Positions 28,569-38,724 of a stretch of 64,000 nt of DNA are shown here, piece after piece. The notes beneath the pieces are model-generated. The model was not told where the DNA came from. It did no database searches and was given only the letters and a program-made list of their open reading frames with translations. Location of the stretch: positions 60,123 through 124,122 of the forward strand of contig JAUZQE010000006.1 of the NCBI GenBank assembly GCA_030733815.1, given 5' to 3'. How positions within the stretch are numbered: the stretch's first letter is position 1; every line of letters starts with the position of its first letter. The DNA comes from Yanghanlia caeni (GTDB lineage Bacteria; Pseudomonadota; Gammaproteobacteria; Burkholderiales; Burkholderiaceae_B). Made by a program: the position numbers and the translations under genes.

Positions 28569-29587
28569 TCAGCGGATGGGCCAGCCGTACATCAGGCCGC
28601 CATCTTTCCATTGCGCGTTCAGGCCGCGCTCGAGCTTCATGGGCGAGGACATGCCGATGTTGCGCTCGAAGGATTCGCCATAGTTGCCTACCTGCTTGAT
28701 GACGTTGTAGGCCCACTTGTTGTCGATGCCCAGGCCCTTGCCGATTTCGCCCGTCACGCCCAGGATGCGCTGCACGTTGGGGTTCTCGCTCTTGAGCATT
28801 TCGTCGATGTTCTGCGACGTGATGCCGTATTCTTCGGCTTCGAGCATGGCATTGAGCGCCCAGCGCACGACCATGAACCATTCGTCGTCGCCCTGGCGAA
28901 CCATGGGGCCGAGCGGTTCTTTCGAGAAGTCTTCAGGCAGAATCACGTGATCGTCGGGGTTCGGCAGCGTTGTACGCACGGTGGCCAGGCCCGACTTGTC
29001 GGTGGTGAAGGCGTCGCAACGGCCACCCTCATACGAGCGCATGGCTTCGTCGGGGCTGTTGATGACCACGGGGGTGAACTTGAGCCCGTTGGCACGGAAC
29101 CAGTCGGCCAGGTTCAGTTCGGTGGTGGTGCCCGGCTGTACGCAGACCGTGGCGGTGTCGAGTTCCTTGGCGCTGGTCACGCCCAGTTCCTTCTTCACCA
29201 TGATGCCCTGGCTGTCGTAGTAGTTGATGCCGGCACTCATGAGGCCCAGGGTGGTGTCGCGCGTGAGCGTGGCGGTGGTGTTGCGGGTGAGAACGTCGAT
29301 TTCGCCGGACTGCAGGGCGGTGAAGCGCTGCTGCGTGGTCACGGGCGTGGTCTTGTACTTGGTGGCGTCGCCGAAGACGGCTGCAGCAATGGCCTTGCAC
29401 ATGTCGACGTCAATGCCTTCCCAAACGCCCTGGCTGTTGGCAATGCCAAAGCCGGGCAGACCGGTGTGCACGCCACACTGAACAAAGCCTTTCTTCTTGA
29501 CTGCGTCGAGTGTTTCGCCCGCATGTACGGCGGTACCGAAGCACAGTACGGAGGCGCCAATGACCAACGCTCTTTTTGTAGTTTCAT
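28569..29587 (-). CDS. aapJ: Polar amino-acid ABC transporter substrate-binding protein (AapJ type), apparent start-proximal frameshift
   Basis: This is the periplasmic binding protein for the operon. The mature part is intact: GETLDAVKKKGFVQCGVHTGLPGFG, DVDMCKAIAAAVFGD, LTRNTTATLTRDT, and the C-terminal GLMYGWPIR. The natural start appears to be the ATG at 29585-29587, which has GAGAGGGAA upstream and reads MKLQK. The body, however, is in a frame that needs one more base in the five-A run at 29573-29577, which would give MKLQKRALVIGASVLCFGT, a normal signal peptide of a 339-residue protein. The span is therefore one base short of whole codons. As written, an in-frame ATG at 29624 could initiate a longer leader. 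Either a sequencing indel or a true lesion is possible. Confidence 0.85.
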
Positions 29588-29721
29588 GGAGTTCCCTCTC
29601 GGTGTGTCTGGTTGATCGTGGCATACAATGAGCATCCACGGCTGCAAGAAATGTAGCTGGTCGCACGCCGCCCGTAACATGGGGGATATCCCTTGAGACA
29701 TTTTGTGAAACGTACGGTCCG

Positions 29722-30390
29722 ATGATCGAATTCCAGCATGTGTTCAAGTCTTACGGCCGCGGTCGCAACATCCTCGCCGACATCAATTTCCGCATCGAGC
29801 CCGGCGAATTCGTCTTCGTTTCGGGGCCCTCGGGCGCCGGCAAATCCACGCTTCTCAAGCTCATCGGGGGGCTCGAACCGCCCAGCCGCGGCGCCATTCT
29901 GGTGAACGGCCACCGCAGCGACCGCATGCCGGCGCGGGCGCGCCCCTATCTGCGCCGTGCCATCGGCGTCATCTTGCAAGACGTGCACCTGCTGTACGAT
30001 CGCAGCGCCATACAGAACGTGCTGCTGCCGCTGGCCGTCACCGGGCTCGCACCGGCACAGGCCCAGTCGCGCGCCCGGGCCGCCCTCGAAAAGGTGGGCT
30101 TGTCGGGCAAGGAAGACCTGAACCCCATCGAGATGTCGGGCGGCGAGCAACAGCGGCTGGCCATTGCGCGGGCCATCGTGAACCGCCCGTCGATCCTGAT
30201 CGCCGATGAACCCACCGCCAGCCTCGACGACGACAGCGCGCGGCGCATCATGGACGTCTTTCGCGACTTCAACCGTGTGGGCGTCACCACGCTGATCGCC
30301 TCGCACGATCTCGCGCTCATGGCGTCATACGCCCGGCGCACCATGCGCATCGAGGCCGGCCGTTTTCACGACACCACGGGGGCCCCATGA
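29722..30390 (+). CDS. ftsE: Cell division ATP-binding protein FtsE
   Basis: FtsE with FtsX forms an ABC-type complex at the septal ring that activates periplasmic murein hydrolysis through EnvC-like partners. The 222-residue protein has Walker A SGPSGAGKST, the MSGGEQQR signature, Walker B LIADEPTASLD and the switch ASHD. It starts MIEFQHVFKSYGRGRNILADINF. It is divergent from aapJ with a 134-base gap. Its stop overlaps ftsX (ATGA at 30387-30390). Confidence 0.96.
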   Translation: MIEFQHVFKSYGRGRNILADINFRIEPGEFVFVSGPSGAGKSTLLKLIGGLEPPSRGAILVNGHRSDRMPARARPYLRRAIGVILQDVHLLYDRSAIQNVLLPLAVTGLAPAQAQSRARAALEKVGLSGKEDLNPIEMSGGEQQRLAIARAIVNRPSILIADEPTASLDDDSARRIMDVFRDFNRVGVTTLIASHDLALMASYARRTMRIEAGRFHDTTGAP

Positions 30391-31295
30391 AACGCTGGCT
30401 GTATCAGCATCGCTATGCGTTCGCAGTGGCCTTGCGGCGTCTGCTCAGCCAGCCGTTTTCGTCGCTGTGCAATATTCTCGTCATCAGCCTCAGCCTGGCC
30501 GTGCCCATCGTGGTCGCTGCGGTGCTCGACACGGCGCGTCCGGTCGTGCAGCAGATCCCCGTGTCGGCGGAAGTCACGCTTTACCTCGAGCGCAACGCAC
30601 CGCCCGATGCGGCCCGTGCGCTGGCCGACACGCTGCGAACGCAACATGCGCAAGAGATTGACGCCATCGAAGTCATCGACCGCGAGGCGGCACTTGCCGA
30701 GCTGCGGCGGCGCCCCGCGTGGTCGGAAGCCCTGGCCGTGCTGCCCGAGAACCCGCTGCCCGACGCCGTGGTGGTGACACTGCGCCAGCACCCTGAAATC
30801 GCCGCCACCAGCGAGCGGCTCAGCGCGCAATGGCAAGCGCTCGACGCGGTTGAGTCGGTGCAGGTCGACAGTGCATGGGTACAAAGACTGCAGGCGATGC
30901 TCGACTTCCTGCGCATGGGCCTGTGGCTGCTGGCCCTGGGGGTGGCCGTGGTGGTGCTTGCCACCGTGTTCAACACCGTGCGCCTGCAGGCACTCACCCA
31001 GCGTGAAGAGATCGCAGTGGCCCGGCTGGTGGGGGCCACCGAGGCCTTCGTGCGCCGGCCGTTTCTGTATCTGGGCGCAGTCACGGGCCTGATCTCGAGT
31101 GCGCTGGCCGTGGTGGCCTCGTGGGTGGCGCTGCAGCCGCTGAACAGCGCAATCGCCCGGCTGGCCGCGAGCTATGGCACCCAGCTTGCGCTGCAACTGC
31201 CCGATACCGTCAGCCTGCTGCTGGCAGGTATCGTGGTCGCCATTCTGGGGGCCCTGTCGGCGCGCTGGTCCGTCACGCGCCACACTTCGTTCTAG
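30387..31295 (+). CDS. ftsX: Cell division protein FtsX
   Basis: FtsX is the four-helix membrane partner of FtsE. The 302-residue protein begins MKRWLYQHRYAFAVALRRLLSQPFSSLCNILVISLSLAVPI, with cytoplasmic helix and first membrane segment. A periplasmic domain lies at about residues 55-160 (VSAEVTLYLERNAPPDAARALAD). Membrane segments resume with LRMGLWLLALGVAVVVLATVFNTVRLQALTQREEIAVARLVGAT. It is coupled to ftsE and its stop is 2 bases before the mutY GTG. Confidence 0.95.
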   Translation: MKRWLYQHRYAFAVALRRLLSQPFSSLCNILVISLSLAVPIVVAAVLDTARPVVQQIPVSAEVTLYLERNAPPDAARALADTLRTQHAQEIDAIEVIDREAALAELRRRPAWSEALAVLPENPLPDAVVVTLRQHPEIAATSERLSAQWQALDAVESVQVDSAWVQRLQAMLDFLRMGLWLLALGVAVVVLATVFNTVRLQALTQREEIAVARLVGATEAFVRRPFLYLGAVTGLISSALAVVASWVALQPLNSAIARLAASYGTQLALQLPDTVSLLLAGIVVAILGALSARWSVTRHTSF

Positions 31296-31297
31296 CC

Positions 31298-32392
31298 GTG
31301 CCGCACTCATCACGCCGCAACTTCGCCACACGCCTGTGTGCCTGGCACCGCCGGCACGGGCGGCACCACCTGCCCTGGCAAGGCACGCGCGACCCCTATC
31401 GCATCTGGCTGTCGGAAATCATGCTGCAGCAGACGCAGGTCGCCACCGTCATTCCGTACTACGAACGTTTTCTCGAACGCTTTCCTGACATTGCAGCACT
31501 GGCCGCTGCAGATCAGGACGACGTCATGCCCTATTGGGCCGGGCTGGGCTACTACGCGCGTGCGCGCAACCTGCACCGCTGCGCACAGGTGATCGTGAAT
31601 GAACATGGTGGCCGCTTTCCCCCGTCGAGCGCGCAGATCGCGGCGCTGCCCGGCATCGGCCGCTCCACTGCCGCGGCCATTGCGGCATTCAGCCACGGTG
31701 AGCGCGCCCCGATCATGGATGGCAACGTGAAGCGGGTGTTCACCCGCTACTTCGGCGTGCATGGCTACCCCGGCACACGCGCCGTGGAACAGCGCCTCTG
31801 GTCGCTGGCCGAACGCATGTTGGAAGACGCACCTGCCGACCTCGACATGGCCGCCTACACACAGGGCCAGATGGATCTGGGCTCGCTGGTATGCACACGC
31901 CGCAACCCGCTATGCGACGCATGCCCGCTCGAAGCCGACTGCGAGGCGCGCCGCCTGGGCCTGCAGCACATGCTGCCGGAACCGCGCCCGCGCCGTGCGG
32001 TGCCGGAGCGCCAATGCGCGATGCTCCTGCTGCACGACAGCGAGCACGTGCTGCTGGAGCTGCAGCCCGAGCCCGGCATCTGGGGCGGGTTATGGAGCCT
32101 GCCCCGTTACGACAGCGCGCAGGAACTGGTCGACGCGTGCCAGGCCCAGGGCTTCACGGCAGAGCCGCAGGGGCGCATGGCCGCATTCGTTCATGTGTTC
32201 AGCCACTTCCGGCTGCGTATCGAACCCTGGCGGGTAAGCGTGCCGCAACGGCTTTCGGAAGAACGCCCCGGGCAACGCTGGACGCCCTTTCACGCGCTGC
32301 CCGACGCGGCGGTGCCGGCGCCCGTGCGCAAACTGCTCGATGCGTTGCCCGAAGCCCTGGCACAGGCCGAAGAGCAAACCGGCAACGATTGA
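31298..32392 (+). CDS. mutY: Adenine DNA glycosylase
   Basis: MutY removes A mispaired with 8-oxoguanine in base-excision repair. The GTG at 31298, directly after the ftsX stop, yields 364 residues; the longer frame is an ftsX shadow. LPWQGTRDPYRIWLSEIMLQQTQV holds the catalytic Glu. LPGIGRSTAAAIAAF is the helix-hairpin-helix and IMDGNVKRV contains the catalytic Asp. Cysteines in CTRRNPLCDACPLEADC form the 4Fe-4S cluster. The C-terminal ~120 residues form the NUDIX-like 8-oxoG recognition domain (LLELQPEPGIWGGLWSLPR; FVHVFSHFRLRI). Confidence 0.95.
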   Translation: MPHSSRRNFATRLCAWHRRHGRHHLPWQGTRDPYRIWLSEIMLQQTQVATVIPYYERFLERFPDIAALAAADQDDVMPYWAGLGYYARARNLHRCAQVIVNEHGGRFPPSSAQIAALPGIGRSTAAAIAAFSHGERAPIMDGNVKRVFTRYFGVHGYPGTRAVEQRLWSLAERMLEDAPADLDMAAYTQGQMDLGSLVCTRRNPLCDACPLEADCEARRLGLQHMLPEPRPRRAVPERQCAMLLLHDSEHVLLELQPEPGIWGGLWSLPRYDSAQELVDACQAQGFTAEPQGRMAAFVHVFSHFRLRIEPWRVSVPQRLSEERPGQRWTPFHALPDAAVPAPVRKLLDALPEALAQAEEQTGND

Positions 32393-32437
32393 ACGACGGG
32401 GGCTTCATTTGCCCGGCCGGGTGGCACAAACCACAGC

Positions 32438-33574
32438 TTACGTGCGGGCCGGGCGGTATCGGCTGATGCTCATCAGCAGGCCTCCCGCCACCCCCAGGGT
32501 CAGTAGCGCCGTACCCCCATAGCTCAGGAACGGCAGGGGTACGCCCACCACGGGCAGAATGCCGGTGACCATGCCGATGTTCACAAACACGTACACGAAG
32601 AACATCATGGCCATGGCGCCACCCAGCAGGCGGCCGTACTGCGTGTGCGCCTGCTGCGCAATGTGCAGGCCGCGCGCCACCAGCAAACCGTAAAGCACCA
32701 GCATCATGATGCCGCCATACAGCCCGAATTCTTCAGCGAACACCGCAAAGATGAAATCGGTGGTGCGCTCGGGAATGAAGTCGAGGTGTGCCTGGGTACC
32801 CATCATGTACCCCTTGCCGTAAATGCCCCCCGAACCGATGGCAATCATCGACTGTATGGTGTGAAAGCCCTTGCCCAGCGGATCGACGCTCGGATCCATC
32901 AAGGTGCACACCCGATGCTTCTGGTATTCGTGCAGCAGCACCCAGTCGACATCGGGTTGACAGATCTGTTCCTCGTAATGAACCAGCAGGCCGACGCCCA
33001 CGGCCCCCAGCACGAACAGCGGTATCAGCAGCCGGAACGAGAGGCCCGCGAAATAGATGACGAAGAAACCCGTGGCGAACACGAGCAGAGCGGTGCCCAG
33101 GTCGGGCTGCCGCACGATCAGCACGAAGGGTACGGCCAGCAGCAGGGCCGCCACCAGAAAGTCGCGGATGCGCAGCGTGCCCTGATTCTTCTGAAAATAC
33201 CAGGCAAGCACCATCGGAACGGCGATCTTGAGCATCTCCGAAGGCTGGATGCGCGCAAACCCGAGATCGAGCCAGCGTGTTGCACCCTTGCTGGTTTCAC
33301 CGAAGAACTCCACCCCCAGCAGCAGTATCACGCCCATGACATACACGATGGGTGAAAGCCGCAACAGCAGCGGCGGCGGCAGCGCAGCAGCCACCCAGAG
33401 CGCCACGAAGGCAATCAGGAAGTTGCGGGCCTGGTCGGCGAAACGCCAGTCGGTGCCGCCCACCGCCGAATGCATGATCGTGAGGCCCAGCACCGACATG
33501 ATGACCAGCAACGCAAGCAGCGGCCAGTCGAAGGCATTGAGAATGCGTATTCCCTGTTGCACCGCGCGCTTCAT
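32438..33574 (-). CDS. rodA: Rod-shape SEDS peptidoglycan glycosyltransferase RodA
   Basis: RodA polymerises glycan strands for lateral wall growth together with PBP2. The 378 residues have about ten membrane segments and SEDS signatures. These include FGETSKGATRWLDLGFARIQPSEMLKIA near residue 105, VRQPDLGTALLVFATGFFVIYFAG with the catalytic-region Asp, GKGYMMGTQAHLDFIPERTTDFIFAVFAEEFGLYGG, and PVVGVPLPFLSYGGTALLTL. The start overlaps the mrdA stop by 4 bases. It is the last gene of the mreBCD-mrdA-rodA operon. Confidence 0.96.
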   Translation of the reverse strand: MKRAVQQGIRILNAFDWPLLALLVIMSVLGLTIMHSAVGGTDWRFADQARNFLIAFVALWVAAALPPPLLLRLSPIVYVMGVILLLGVEFFGETSKGATRWLDLGFARIQPSEMLKIAVPMVLAWYFQKNQGTLRIRDFLVAALLLAVPFVLIVRQPDLGTALLVFATGFFVIYFAGLSFRLLIPLFVLGAVGVGLLVHYEEQICQPDVDWVLLHEYQKHRVCTLMDPSVDPLGKGFHTIQSMIAIGSGGIYGKGYMMGTQAHLDFIPERTTDFIFAVFAEEFGLYGGIMMLVLYGLLVARGLHIAQQAHTQYGRLLGGAMAMMFFVYVFVNIGMVTGILPVVGVPLPFLSYGGTALLTLGVAGGLLMSISRYRPART

Positions 33575-35628
33575 TCCACGCTCCTGAGCTGTATGCGCAG
33601 CGTCGGCTGCGGGGCGGCAGGCGCCACCGGGGCAGGCGCGTCGTCTTCGGGTGCCGCGGGCGGCAATTGTTCGGGGGGTACCACCGCATCGGGTGACTCG
33701 CCGCCGGCCTCTTCCTCACCCGTCTCGTGGGTGAGCGCGGGCTGGTATGTGGCCGCACTGGCAGCACGGCGCGCTTCAACGCGCTCGGGTGCCAGCCAGA
33801 AATCGAACACCTTGCGCGCAATGGGGGCCGCCACCGTCGAACCCCAGCCGCCATTCTCGACGATGAGTGCCACCGCGATCTGCGGATCTTCCATGGGCGC
33901 ATACGCCATGAACAGCGAGTGGTCACGCAGACGCTCATCGACCGCCGACGCATCGTAGCGGGCGCCCCGAAGGCTGAACACCTGCGCCGTACCGGTCTTG
34001 CCCGCAGCCTGGTAATGAGCCCCCTGAAACACGCGTCGCGCGGTGCCCTTGCGAATGACGTCGACCATGGCGTTGCGAACGATCGCCAGGTTCTCGGGCT
34101 TGAGCGGAATCACGTGCGAAGGTTCCGTAACGGGCTTCTCCACTTCGCCTGTGCGCGGCCAGTGAATTTCTTCCACCAGGTGGGGGCGCATGTACACCCC
34201 GTCGTTGGCCAGTACCGCCGTGGCCTGCGCCAGCTGCAACAGCGTGAAGGAGTTGTAGCCCTGTCCGACGGCCACAGACACCGTTTCACCCGCGTACCAG
34301 CGCTGCTGCGACGGCTTCTTGTAGGCATTGCGCTTCCATTCCGTGGAAGGCAGGATGCCACGGCGCTCGCCGTCGAGGTCGATGCCGGTACGCTGGCCGA
34401 AGCCGAACTGCTTGGCAAAGTCGTGCAGTGCATTCACGCCGATTTCGGGGCCCAGCGAAAAGAAGTAGGTATCGGACGACACGACGATCGCGCGATGCAT
34501 GTCGGTGGGGCCGTAGGCCACGCCCCCCGCATTGCGGAAACGCTGTCCGCCCAGCTCGAAGTAGCCCGGGTCGGGAATGCGCTCGTGCGGATTGCGCTTG
34601 CCCAGTTCGAGCGCCGCCAGCGCCACGAACGGTTTGTACGTGGAACCGATGGGGTAGGTGCCCGTAAGCGGCCGGTTCACGAGCGGATAATCGGGCGATT
34701 CGTTCAGCCGCTTCCAGTTTTCGACGTCGATGCCGTCGATGAACAGGTTGGGGTCGAAAGACGGCGCCGAGACGAACGCGAGCACCTCTCCGGTACGCGG
34801 CTCGATGGCCACCAGCGCGCCACGCCGGCCTTCGAACTCGGCCTCGACGGCCTTCTGCAGATGAATGTCGAGCGACAGGCGCAGGTTCGCTCCCGGCACG
34901 GGGTCGATGCGGCTCAGCGTGCGCACCGGGCGCCCCGAAGCGGTGACTTCCACCTCTTCCACACCGGTACGCCCATGCAGAACCTCTTCCCAGGTTTTCT
35001 CGATGCCCTTCTTGCCGATGACCTGCGTGCCGCGATAATTACCGATATTGCCCTCTTCCTCGAGCTGCTGCAGGTCGGCTTCCGATATGCGACCCACATA
35101 GCCCAGTACGTGTGCCGCCGTTTCGCCGTGCGGGTACTCGCGCACCCATCGGGCGCTGAGCTTCACACCTGGAAAACGCCAGGCGTGCGCGGCAAACCAT
35201 GAGGCTTCCTCGTCGGTGAGATTGTTGCGCAGCAGAATGGAACTGTAACGACCGCTCTGATTGACGTTTTGCAGAAAGCGGCGCCTGTCGCGCGGCCGGA
35301 TTTCCACGAGGGTGGCGATCTCGTCGAGCATGTCTTCAAGGCTGCCGGACACCTGTGCAGGAACGACCGACAGGGTGTAATCGCGATGATTGCTCGCCAG
35401 CACGATGCCGTTGCGATCGACGATCTCGCCGCGGCGCGGCGGAATCGGCACCACGGTGATACGGTTCTGGTCGGCCCGCGCCGAAAGGCCGTCGTGGCGC
35501 ACGACCTGCAGATGCCATAGCCGTGCCCCCAGCAGGCAGAAGCACATCAACGCGAAAATGCCGGCCACCCACACGCGCACGGTCATGCGCTTGCGCTGCA
35601 GCTGGGTGGTTTTCTTGAACTCGAACAT
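33571..35628 (-). CDS. mrdA: Penicillin-binding protein 2 (peptidoglycan D,D-transpeptidase)
   Basis: PBP2 crosslinks murein during elongation, partnered by RodA. The 685 residues start with a short cytoplasmic tail and one membrane anchor (VRVWVAGIFALMCFCLLGARLWHLQVV). The non-catalytic pedestal follows. The transpeptidase domain has SxxK in YPIGSTYKPF, SSD in VVSSDTYFF and KTG in AAGKTGTAQ. The last ~50 residues are an unusual Pro/Ala/Glu-rich tail (EEAGGESPDAVVPPEQLPP onward), which makes it longer than E. coli PBP2 (633). It overlaps rodA. Confidence 0.96.
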   Translation of the reverse strand: MFEFKKTTQLQRKRMTVRVWVAGIFALMCFCLLGARLWHLQVVRHDGLSARADQNRITVVPIPPRRGEIVDRNGIVLASNHRDYTLSVVPAQVSGSLEDMLDEIATLVEIRPRDRRRFLQNVNQSGRYSSILLRNNLTDEEASWFAAHAWRFPGVKLSARWVREYPHGETAAHVLGYVGRISEADLQQLEEEGNIGNYRGTQVIGKKGIEKTWEEVLHGRTGVEEVEVTASGRPVRTLSRIDPVPGANLRLSLDIHLQKAVEAEFEGRRGALVAIEPRTGEVLAFVSAPSFDPNLFIDGIDVENWKRLNESPDYPLVNRPLTGTYPIGSTYKPFVALAALELGKRNPHERIPDPGYFELGGQRFRNAGGVAYGPTDMHRAIVVSSDTYFFSLGPEIGVNALHDFAKQFGFGQRTGIDLDGERRGILPSTEWKRNAYKKPSQQRWYAGETVSVAVGQGYNSFTLLQLAQATAVLANDGVYMRPHLVEEIHWPRTGEVEKPVTEPSHVIPLKPENLAIVRNAMVDVIRKGTARRVFQGAHYQAAGKTGTAQVFSLRGARYDASAVDERLRDHSLFMAYAPMEDPQIAVALIVENGGWGSTVAAPIARKVFDFWLAPERVEARRAASAATYQPALTHETGEEEAGGESPDAVVPPEQLPPAAPEDDAPAPVAPAAPQPTLRIQLRSVE

Positions 35629-35643
35629 GGTGGCCGCCCGCGC

Positions 35644-36219
35644 TCAGACGGCGCCGCCGTCGCCTTCTTCGTGGCGACGCTGCGGCATCTGCAGCAGCAC
35701 ATCCGCCAGTGGCCAGAGCAGGGCCATGAGGATGGCGGACCACAGCCAGCTCCAGCCCAGCCATTCGCCCGCCAGCCAGCCCTCGATGAGCCGGCTGGCC
35801 GACTTGGCCACAACGAACACCGGCAGCATGTGGATGCACTGCACAACCGAGTTGAACCGCTGCAGGCGACGCGACAGCAGCAGGGTGCCGTAGGCTGCGA
35901 GGGTATAGGTGAGCGCCTGCACCCCCAGCAGGCTGCCATCGTGAACGTCCATGAGCAGCCCGAAGCAGAACGCCACCACCATGCCGACACGGCCGGGCTC
36001 GTTCAGGCACCAGTAGGCGATCACCAGCAACAGCAGGTCGGGCGCCGGCTGCCACATGCGCCACGGCAACAGGGAAAACAGCCAGACGAGCGAGACGGTC
36101 AGCCAGATGAAGCCGGGATTTGCAGCAAGCCGGAACGGGCTTTTGTCGATGGGCTCGAGCGCCGACAGCCCGGTGCCGGCCTTGCTGGACACGTCGACGC
36201 GGGCCTGACGGGGTGCCAT
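35644..36219 (-). CDS. mreD: Rod-shape-determining protein MreD
   Basis: MreD is a small inner-membrane component of the elongasome. The 191-residue protein has about five hydrophobic segments (PGFIWLTVSLVWLFSLLPWRMW; APDLLLLVIAYWCLNEPGRVGMVVAFCFGLLMDVHDG; ALTYTLAAYGTLLLSRRL). LMDVHDGSLLGVQALTY matches the conserved MreD segment. Its ATG overlaps the mreC stop by one base, and mrdA starts 15 bases after its stop. Confidence 0.93.
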   Translation of the reverse strand: MAPRQARVDVSSKAGTGLSALEPIDKSPFRLAANPGFIWLTVSLVWLFSLLPWRMWQPAPDLLLLVIAYWCLNEPGRVGMVVAFCFGLLMDVHDGSLLGVQALTYTLAAYGTLLLSRRLQRFNSVVQCIHMLPVFVVAKSASRLIEGWLAGEWLGWSWLWSAILMALLWPLADVLLQMPQRRHEEGDGGAV

Positions 36220-37106
36220 CAGCGTGCCTCCCCGTCGCCGTTGAGCGTTTCCTGATAACGCCGCGCCACGTCGACGTCGACCTGCAGCACCAGGAAGTGC
36301 CGGTGCCGTTCGGGATGCGCCAGCGGTGTGGCGAGCGCCATGGCAAAACCGGTGGCCGAATCCCGCTGCACGCTGTCGACGCGCGCCACCGAAAGCCCGG
36401 CCGGGAACAGCCCGCCGATGCCGCTGGTGACGAGTTCGTCGCCCGGCTGAATGTCGGCACCGGCGGTGAGGTACCGCACTTCCATCTTGCCGTCGGCACC
36501 GCCGCCGAACGCAATGAGGCGCAGGCCATTGCGCAGAATCTGCACCGGCACCGAGAGCTTGTCGTCGGTGATGAGCGCGGCTTCCGACGTAAAGGGCGTG
36601 ACACGAACGATCTGCCCCACCACGCCGCCTTCGTCGATGACCGGCATGCCCGGGCGTATGCCCGCAGAGCTGCCCTTGTTGAAGACCAGGTGATGGTTGA
36701 AGGCGCTGGTGGGTTCGAACAGCACCTCGACCGCGATGGAGGGCTGGGTGACCGTGTCGGGCACGTTCAGCAGGCGCCGCAGCTGTTCGTTTTCGGCGGC
36801 AAGCTGAGCCGCATGCGTGGCCATCTGCGCGAGCTCGATGCGCTGGCGCTGTATGGCTTCCTTTTCGATGTGGGCCTCGTTGGCGGCGTCGATCCAGCCC
36901 TTCACGCGCTCAACGCCGTCGCGCGGCGCGAGCATGATGCGCTGAAACGGATACAGCAACACGGAAATGCCCTGGCGCACCGGCTCGAGCGTAGACCAGC
37001 GCGCGTCGACGATCAGCAGGGCAAGCGCAAGAAAAGCAAGCACGAACAGCCGCAACTCGAGCGTCGGGCCGCGCTTGAACAACTTCAGGGAGCCGTTTTC
37101 CTGCAT
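36219..37106 (-). CDS. mreC: Rod-shape-determining protein MreC
   Basis: MreC is a bitopic membrane protein whose periplasmic domain activates PBP2-RodA. The 295-residue protein has an N-terminal anchor (LELRLFVLAFLALALLIVDARW), a coiled coil at about residues 70-110 (EAHIEKEAIQRQRIELAQMATHAAQLAAENEQLRRLL), and two beta-barrel subdomains. Those subdomains show VLFEPTSAFNHHLVFNKGSSAGIRPGMPVIDEGGVVGQI and LTAGADIQPGDELVTSGIGGLFPAGL. It lies 54 bases after mreB and directly abuts mreD. Confidence 0.96.
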   Translation of the reverse strand: MQENGSLKLFKRGPTLELRLFVLAFLALALLIVDARWSTLEPVRQGISVLLYPFQRIMLAPRDGVERVKGWIDAANEAHIEKEAIQRQRIELAQMATHAAQLAAENEQLRRLLNVPDTVTQPSIAVEVLFEPTSAFNHHLVFNKGSSAGIRPGMPVIDEGGVVGQIVRVTPFTSEAALITDDKLSVPVQILRNGLRLIAFGGGADGKMEVRYLTAGADIQPGDELVTSGIGGLFPAGLSVARVDSVQRDSATGFAMALATPLAHPERHRHFLVLQVDVDVARRYQETLNGDGEAR

Positions 37107-37160
37107 GTGTGTGTAAGGCAGCCGCCCGCCGCCTGCGAACGGAGCGGCGCAAAACCGATA

Positions 37161-38393
<1,233 letters not shown>

Positions 38394-38410
38394 TCAAAAC
38401 CAGATCATCC

Positions 38411-38719
38411 ATGGCTATTTCCGAGCAAGATGTGACGCGCATCGCGAGCCTCGCGCGCATTGAACTATCGCCCGAAGAGACCGCCCAGACCCAGAAAGAG
38501 CTGAACGACATTCTGGGGCTCATGGCCCAGCTGCAGGCGGTCGACACGCAAGGCGTCGAACCGCTGGCGCATCCCTTGTCGGCGCACCAAGACATACAGC
38601 TGCGACTGCGCGACGACGTCGCGGCGCCCACCCATACTGAAGAACAGCGGGCCGCCCTCATGGCGAACGCGCCCGCACAAACGCAGGGCCTCTTTCTTGT
38701 GCCCACGGTCATCGAGTGA
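38411..38719 (+). CDS. gatC: Asp-tRNA(Asn)/Glu-tRNA(Gln) amidotransferase subunit C
   Basis: GatC wraps and stabilises GatA-GatB. The ATG at 38411 yields 102 residues ([38 protein letters not shown]), with the C-terminal [34 protein letters not shown] typical of the family. TATAAT at 38310-38315 with TTGAAA at 38289-38294 is a possible promoter, although the spacer is short at 15 bases. gatC, gatA and gatB are adjacent and evidently one operon. Confidence 0.95.
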   Translation: MAISEQDVTRIASLARIELSPEETAQTQKELNDILGLMAQLQAVDTQGVEPLAHPLSAHQDIQLRLRDDVAAPTHTEEQRAALMANAPAQTQGLFLVPTVIE

Positions 38720-38724
38720 ACGGC

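Noticed and set aside
33727..35202. 491-codon frame on the plus strand opposite mrdA
   Set aside because: Antisense shadow of PBP2, which has all its catalytic motifs; no conserved features.
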